Source: Bacteroidales bacterium
GTDB taxonomy: Bacteria; Bacteroidota; Bacteroidia; Bacteroidales; P3
DNA length: 10,460 nt
Assembly (NCBI GenBank): GCA_900769785.1
Contig: CAAGHV010000043.1
Coordinates: 1-10,460, forward strand
Direction of reading: 5' to 3'
This document shows positions 6,945 through 10,460 of this stretch, one piece after another; position 1 is the first letter of the stretch, and the number at the start of each line of letters is the position of its first letter. Below the pieces are notes generated by a model. The model did not search any database. It was not told the origin of the DNA and saw only the letters and a list, made by a program, of their open reading frames with translations. The position numbers and the translations under genes are program-made.

Positions 6945-9900
6945 CTACTTGCGTATAACCTTACGTATGGCCACTCCTTCCGGCAATGTTATTCGCAGTG
7001 TATAATATCCTTCGTTTAGTTTAGATAGGTCTATTATATGTTTGTTTTCTACCGCCATTACCATTCTGCCTACGGCATCAAGTACTTCTACCTTCTTTAT
7101 ATCCGTGCGGTTGAAGGTGATGATGCCGGTTGTTGGGTTGGGGTATAAATCCAAATTGTCGGATATGTCGCTATTTTCGGTTATCGAAACGGGATCTACA
7201 ATGATGGTAATATTATGTACAACAACACTATCACAGCCAAATATTGTTTGCAAACTATCTATAAGATAATATGATGAATCCCTACCTGCTTCTCTATATA
7301 TAGTATCGTAAACCATTTCTGCATAAGTAGGATTAACGGTAAGATGTAGAGTTACAATACTATCGTAGCTATTAGTGGATTGTAATATGTTGACGTATGT
7401 GCCGGCGAAAGCAGTATTAAAACCATTTTCGGTATAGGTTTCGTTGTCGCATATAGTATCGAATATTGTAGTATAGTATGTCGAATCTATCGAAAGATGT
7501 AGCATTACAATGCTGTCGCAACCAGTAACTGCTTGCAAAGTATCGGTATGTATACCTCCTATATTGGTATTAAAACCATTATCGTTATATGTTTCGCTCA
7601 GTGATATTGTGTCGTAAAACTGTGTAGTATGAACCGGATTTACAGTCAACAATAATGTGATAGTGCTATCGCAACCATTGCTACTTTGCAATACTTGGCT
7701 GTATTCTCCTGACACATTTACATTAAAACCATTTTCGGTATATATTTCGTTTGCACATATTGTGGCATATATAATAGTATCGAGGTTGAAATTGATTTGA
7801 TTTCGTTGTACATTAATTGAAAGATAAGAGCTATCCAATGCTTGGTTCAACATCCTGCTAACCACCAAACATCTAAATTCATTGCTATCCACTCTGTTGC
7901 CAATGCTGTCGATATAAAAATCTGTTTCACTTGGCCTATATTTATAGTCATTTGCACCTTGTATAGTATCCCATTCGCCCAACGAATTCTTTCTGAACCA
8001 TTGATACGATTCCAATCCGGCTTGAGCCACAATATTAGAACAACTATCCAATGTCAACTGCATAGATGGCATACACTCTCCCGAAATATAGCAATATGCT
8101 CCATGAAATTGTGCATAACAATCAGATATATATATTTCTATACGTATATCACTATACAAGTATTGAGATAAGTTTATGCCGGTCTTAGTCCATGGTTTAT
8201 ATACATAAGGACAAGACCACCCTATATTTGCTCTATACCAACCGTATGGAAGTATTTCATCATCGCTATTAGGTGCTTGCATAATATAGTACAACGAATC
8301 ATTTATTGGTACATTTTGCCATTGATCGTTCACTTTTTTACAAACACGGATTATAAATTCGGGATTACCTGTAGGACCATGACTCGGCGATTCCAACACA
8401 ACGGCATAATTGATAAATAACAATGCATTATCGGGGGTGACGGTCATTTCATAAAACAATGCTTCAGCACTTTCATTTGAAGCCGAACACATATCACCCA
8501 ACCGTATAGAACTTGTAGCTCCCTCCGGAATGCGAGGAACGTTTCCACTGGTATAACTATCATTTCCGGCTGTGGTTATAATTTGAAAACGGTTCTTATT
8601 ATTATCAGGGCTGGCACCTTGATTACATCCCGACCCACAATTTCCGGTAGTTACTACTGATGCCAACGATGACCATGGAATATTTGTAGACGAAGTTGAA
8701 GCAGTATTATAAATAGTTGTACTTGTACTTGTGCCGGTAGTGCGTATTCCTGTTTTGCCATACCAACTTATAAAATTTTGTGGATTCTTCAATCCCGGGC
8801 ATGCAGGCAATTCATCTAAAGTAAGTATCAATCGTACTATACTGTCGCAACCATTAATGGTTTGCAATGTATCAGTATATGTTCCAGCTTGGGAAACATT
8901 AAAGCCATTTTCGGTATATGTGTCTCCCGGAGAGATATAGCCATATATAGTAGTATCATAAGTTGGATATATAGAAAGTCTCAACAATATAATGCTATCG
9001 CTATTATTTGCAGATTGAAGTGTATCCAAATAACCACCGGCTACCGATGCATTAAATCCGTTTTCGGTGTAGGTTTCACCTTGGCATATTGCTGCATATA
9101 TTGTAGTATCCACACCTTCACACATTTCTACGATATTTGAAAAATAGTTATTCCAAGATGATGATATGTACGAATCCAATCTAGGGCAAGGTACTTTTAG
9201 TATCGCATCATTTGGAATATTGGAAAAACAATTTGAGCCAAGTGAAGGCGGAATATTTGCTAATGAAATAATGTTGCGTAAGTTAATACAATTATCAAAT
9301 GCATTGTTGCCAATAGAACTGACAGTATTGGGTATAATTATTGAATCTAAACTATTACAATTTTTAAAAGCATTATTTCCAATAGAAGTAACACTATTAG
9401 GAATAGTAACGGAGGTACTAGTACCTATATATGCACGTAGCGAAGTCTTTGTATTATTGGCATAAACAAAATCACCTTCTATATATCCATTAATCGACAA
9501 TGCTCCCCATGGGCTGCCGGTGGCTGTACCATTATAAATAATATGTCTTACATTATGGAAAGCATTGTATCTAATAGAAGTAACGCTATTAGGAATAGTA
9601 ACCGAGGTTAAACTAGTACAACCATCGAAAGCCAAACTTCCAATATAAGTAACACTATTAGGAATAGTAACGGAGGTTAAACCGCTACAATTTCTGAAAG
9701 CAGAACTTCCAATAGAAGTAACACTATTAGGAATAGTAACGGAGGTTAAAGAACTTTTATTATATGCAAAGTATGCAGGTATGCGTTGTACACTATCTCC
9801 TATATTTATGGTAGTAATAGGATAATTATAAAATGGATGAGAACTACTAAAATCACCACAATTAATAGCATTAAAGTTTAGTGTGGTTAAACCGGTACAA

Positions 9901-10460
9901 TTATAGAAAGCATATACTCCAATAGAAGTAACACTATCAGGAATAGTAACGGAGGTTAAACCGCTACAACCATCGAAAGCATAACGTCCAATAGTAGTAA
10001 CACTGTTAGGAATAACAACATTTGTATTTGTACCTATATATCTAAGTAGCGAGGTCTTTGTATTATCTGTATAAACAAACCCATCTTCAAAAAAACCATC
10101 TTCAACAACACTATTATGCGACAGTGCACCCCATGGGCTGCCTGTGGCTGTGCCATTGTAAATAATATGTTTTACATTATGGAAAGCTTCATTTCCAATA
10201 GTAGTAACACTATTAGGAATAGTAACGGAGGTTAAACCGGTACAATCCATGAAAGCTCCTGTTCCAATAGTAGTAACACTATTAGGAATAGTAACGGAGG
10301 TTAAACCGCTACAATAAACGAAAGCATAATTTCCAATAGAAGTAACACTATTAGGAATAGTAACGGAGGTTAAACCGCTACAATTATAGAAAGCATGATG
10401 TCCAATAGTAGTAACACTATTAGGAATAGTAACGGAGGTTAAACCGGTACAATCCATGAA
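6945..10460 (-). CDS. T9SS-secreted BspA-type leucine-rich-repeat surface protein (5' end outside window)
   Basis: 1171 codons plus stop are present, and the frame stays open at the window edge. The ATG at 10457 is internal to a repeat (the codon before it is the Phe of AF), so it is not the true start. Numbering from that Met, residues 1-411 are 23-residue BspA/TpLRR repeats of the form NCSGLTSVTIPNSVTSIGxxAF, with two inserted modules (93-161, 301-364) containing GTATGSPWGAL. Residues 450-551 are two 51-residue repeats. Residues 552-795 form a Cys-containing, probably jelly-roll region (FISWYGKTG, IRLGD, AEALFYEMTV, YAVVLESPSHG, ISDCYAQFHGAY) of a type common in Bacteroidota secreted proteins. 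Residues 800-884 look Ig-like (SYQWF, IQGANDYKYRP, FRCLVV). Residues 893-1088 are further 51-residue-type repeats, and 1100-1170 is a T9SS type A sorting domain. It is probably exported through the outer membrane and held on or released from the cell surface. Adhesion is a reasonable guess from BspA relatives, but no ligand is shown. Confidence 0.93.
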   Translation of the reverse strand, partial: FMDCTGLTSVTIPNSVTTIGHHAFYNCSGLTSVTIPNSVTSIGNYAFVYCSGLTSVTIPNSVTTIGTGAFMDCTGLTSVTIPNSVTTIGNEAFHNVKHIIYNGTATGSPWGALSHNSVVEDGFFEDGFVYTDNTKTSLLRYIGTNTNVVIPNSVTTIGRYAFDGCSGLTSVTIPDSVTSIGVYAFYNCTGLTTLNFNAINCGDFSSSHPFYNYPITTINIGDSVQRIPAYFAYNKSSLTSVTIPNSVTSIGSSAFRNCSGLTSVTIPNSVTYIGSLAFDGCTSLTSVTIPNSVTSIRYNAFHNVRHIIYNGTATGSPWGALSINGYIEGDFVYANNTKTSLRAYIGTSTSVTIPNSVTSIGNNAFKNCNSLDSIIIPNTVSSIGNNAFDNCINLRNIISLANIPPSLGSNCFSNIPNDAILKVPCPRLDSYISSSWNNYFSNIVEMCEGVDTTIYAAICQGETYTENGFNASVAGGYLDTLQSANNSDSIILLRLSIYPTYDTTIYGYISPGDTYTENGFNVSQAGTYTDTLQTINGCDSIVRLILTLDELPACPGLKNPQNFISWYGKTGIRTTGTSTSTTIYNTASTSSTNIPWSSLASVVTTGNCGSGCNQGASPDNNKNRFQIITTAGNDSYTSGNVPRIPEGATSSIRLGDMCSASNESAEALFYEMTVTPDNALLFINYAVVLESPSHGPTGNPEFIIRVCKKVNDQWQNVPINDSLYYIMQAPNSDDEILPYGWYRANIGWSCPYVYKPWTKTGINLSQYLYSDIRIEIYISDCYAQFHGAYCYISGECMPSMQLTLDSCSNIVAQAGLESYQWFRKNSLGEWDTIQGANDYKYRPSETDFYIDSIGNRVDSNEFRCLVVSRMLNQALDSSYLSINVQRNQINFNLDTIIYATICANEIYTENGFNVNVSGEYSQVLQSSNGCDSTITLLLTVNPVHTTQFYDTISLSETYNDNGFNTNIGGIHTDTLQAVTGCDSIVMLHLSIDSTYYTTIFDTICDNETYTENGFNTAFAGTYVNILQSTNSYDSIVTLHLTVNPTYAEMVYDTIYREAGRDSSYYLIDSLQTIFGCDSVVVHNITIIVDPVSITENSDISDNLDLYPNPTTGIITFNRTDIKKVEVLDAVGRMVMAVENKHIIDLSKLNEGYYTLRITLPEGVAIRKVIRK
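6948..7160 (-). other. T9SS type A C-terminal sorting domain
   Basis: The last 71 residues of the surface protein match the Por-secretion-system sorting domain family (TIGR04183 type). Seen are LDLYPNPTTGIITF, a KKVEVLDAVGRMV beta strand pair, IIDLSKLNEGYYTLRI and the basic end IRKVIRK. In characterised T9SS cargo this domain directs passage through the outer membrane and is removed by the sortase-like PorU. It implies that the host has a T9SS, whose genes are not in this window. Confidence 0.92.
7194..7781 (-). repeat. Second block of 51-residue (153-bp) repeats, three full and one degenerate
   Basis: Three in-frame units of exactly 51 residues (7781-7629, 7628-7476, 7475-7323) are followed by a shorter degenerate unit of 43 residues (7322-7194). 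The shared pattern is xTxxYxTIxxxETYTENGFNxxxxGxYxxxLQSxNGCDSIVxLxLTVxP. At DNA level the TENGF segment recurs every 153 bp. Probably each is a small beta-sandwich spacer domain of the secreted protein. Confidence 0.88.
8805..9110 (-). repeat. First block of 51-residue (153-bp) repeats, two units
   Basis: Two in-frame units of exactly 51 residues (9110-8958 and 8957-8805) both start DTTIY, and share TYTENGFN and DSI followed by a hydrophobic strand. They are the same family as the block at 7194-7781, from which they are separated by about 340 residues of jelly-roll-like and Ig-like sequence. They directly follow the leucine-rich region. Confidence 0.88.
9366..9557 (-). repeat. GTATGSPWGAL module, copy 2
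   Basis: A 64-residue segment interrupts the 23-residue leucine-rich repeats and restores the same register at its end. It starts HNVRHIIYNGTATGSPWGAL, continues with FVYANNTKTSL and ends in a normal TIPNSVTSIG repeat half. Its DNA differs from copy 1 (9975-10181) at only a few positions over the first 60 or so bases, while the middle is five residues shorter. Confidence 0.8.
9558..9764 (-). repeat. Three tandem 69-bp leucine-rich repeat units
   Basis: Three consecutive 23-residue units (residues 232-300 of the visible protein) share SLTSVTIPNSVTSIG or GLTSVTIPNSVTYIG and end in AF. They are BspA/TpLRR-type repeats. The Ser of the third unit is followed by Ile-Arg instead of Ile-Gly, a small departure before the second inserted module. 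Confidence 0.85.
9975..10181 (-). repeat. GTATGSPWGAL module, copy 1
   Basis: A 69-residue segment (exactly three repeat lengths) inserted between leucine-rich repeats. It starts HNVKHIIYNGTATGSPWGAL, has an acidic middle (VVEDGFFEDGFVY), continues DNTKTSLLRYIGT and ends in a normal IPNSVTTIGRYAF unit. It is a close paralogue of the copy at 9366-9557, which suggests duplication of a composite block rather than of single repeats. Confidence 0.8.
10207..10460 (-). repeat. Near-identical 69-bp leucine-rich repeat array running off the window
   Basis: On the plus strand the same 33-base core, beginning acactattagg, starts at 10207, 10276, 10345 and 10414, an exact 69-bp period. The first and fourth copies are identical over all 47 bases available before the window ends. 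Each unit encodes one 23-residue repeat (GLTSVTIPNSVTT/SIG). The array continues beyond the window, so the full repeat number is unknown. Confidence 0.92.

Noticed and set aside
10455..10457. ATG as start codon of the surface protein
   Set aside because: The Met lies inside a leucine-rich repeat (AF-MDCTGL, repeated at residue 70), the frame is open to the window edge, and there is no signal peptide after it.
10207..10460. Regularly spaced near-identical repeats suggestive of a CRISPR array
   Set aside because: The 69-bp period is in frame, the intervals between cores are themselves similar, and the translation is a leucine-rich repeat protein.

Overview
The window looks like chromosomal DNA from a Bacteroidales-type member of the Bacteroidota. 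The evidence is an AT-rich sequence without obvious Shine-Dalgarno signals, a fused DAHP synthase-chorismate mutase, a TonB-dependent receptor with a carboxypeptidase-regulatory-like N-terminal domain, an Lnb-type lipoprotein N-acyltransferase, and a large surface protein ending in a type IX secretion (T9SS) sorting domain. Genus or species cannot be told from the sequence. Every supportable gene lies on the minus strand, so transcription runs from high to low coordinates.

Right part (6945-10460): the 3' portion of a very large T9SS cargo protein. It begins outside the window. In protein order it has BspA/TpLRR-type leucine-rich repeats (23 residues each), two 51-residue repeats, a jelly-roll-like region of about 245 residues, an Ig-like region, four more 51-residue-type repeats (the last degenerate) and a type A sorting domain. 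The leucine-rich part is nearly identical between units at DNA level.

Middle (6796-6944): a 149-bp gap, the only substantial intergenic region. It holds a perfect 22-bp inverted repeat with a 4-nt loop, a second small AT-rich hairpin and a T8-C-T7 tract. It most likely ends the surface-protein transcript and starts the next operon.

Left part (94-6795): five tightly packed genes that probably form one operon, in transcription order: an Lnb-like lipoprotein N-acyltransferase, a TIGR02757/DUF2400 protein (overlapping the first by 29 bp), a TonB-dependent receptor (30-bp gap), an M16-family protein lacking the zinc-binding HxxEH motif (27-bp gap), and bifunctional DAHP synthase-chorismate mutase (2-bp gap). 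A weak AT-rich terminator candidate lies just past the last gene. The operon mixes envelope functions (lipoprotein acylation, outer-membrane uptake), two proteins of unclear role and the entry step of aromatic amino acid synthesis; nothing shows that these act in one pathway.

I saw no tRNA, rRNA, CRISPR array, insertion sequence or phage gene. No clearly new system is evident. The points most worth checking are the HhH-GPD-like signature in the TIGR02757 protein, the apparent pseudo-protease, the repeat architecture of the surface protein and the long hairpin.
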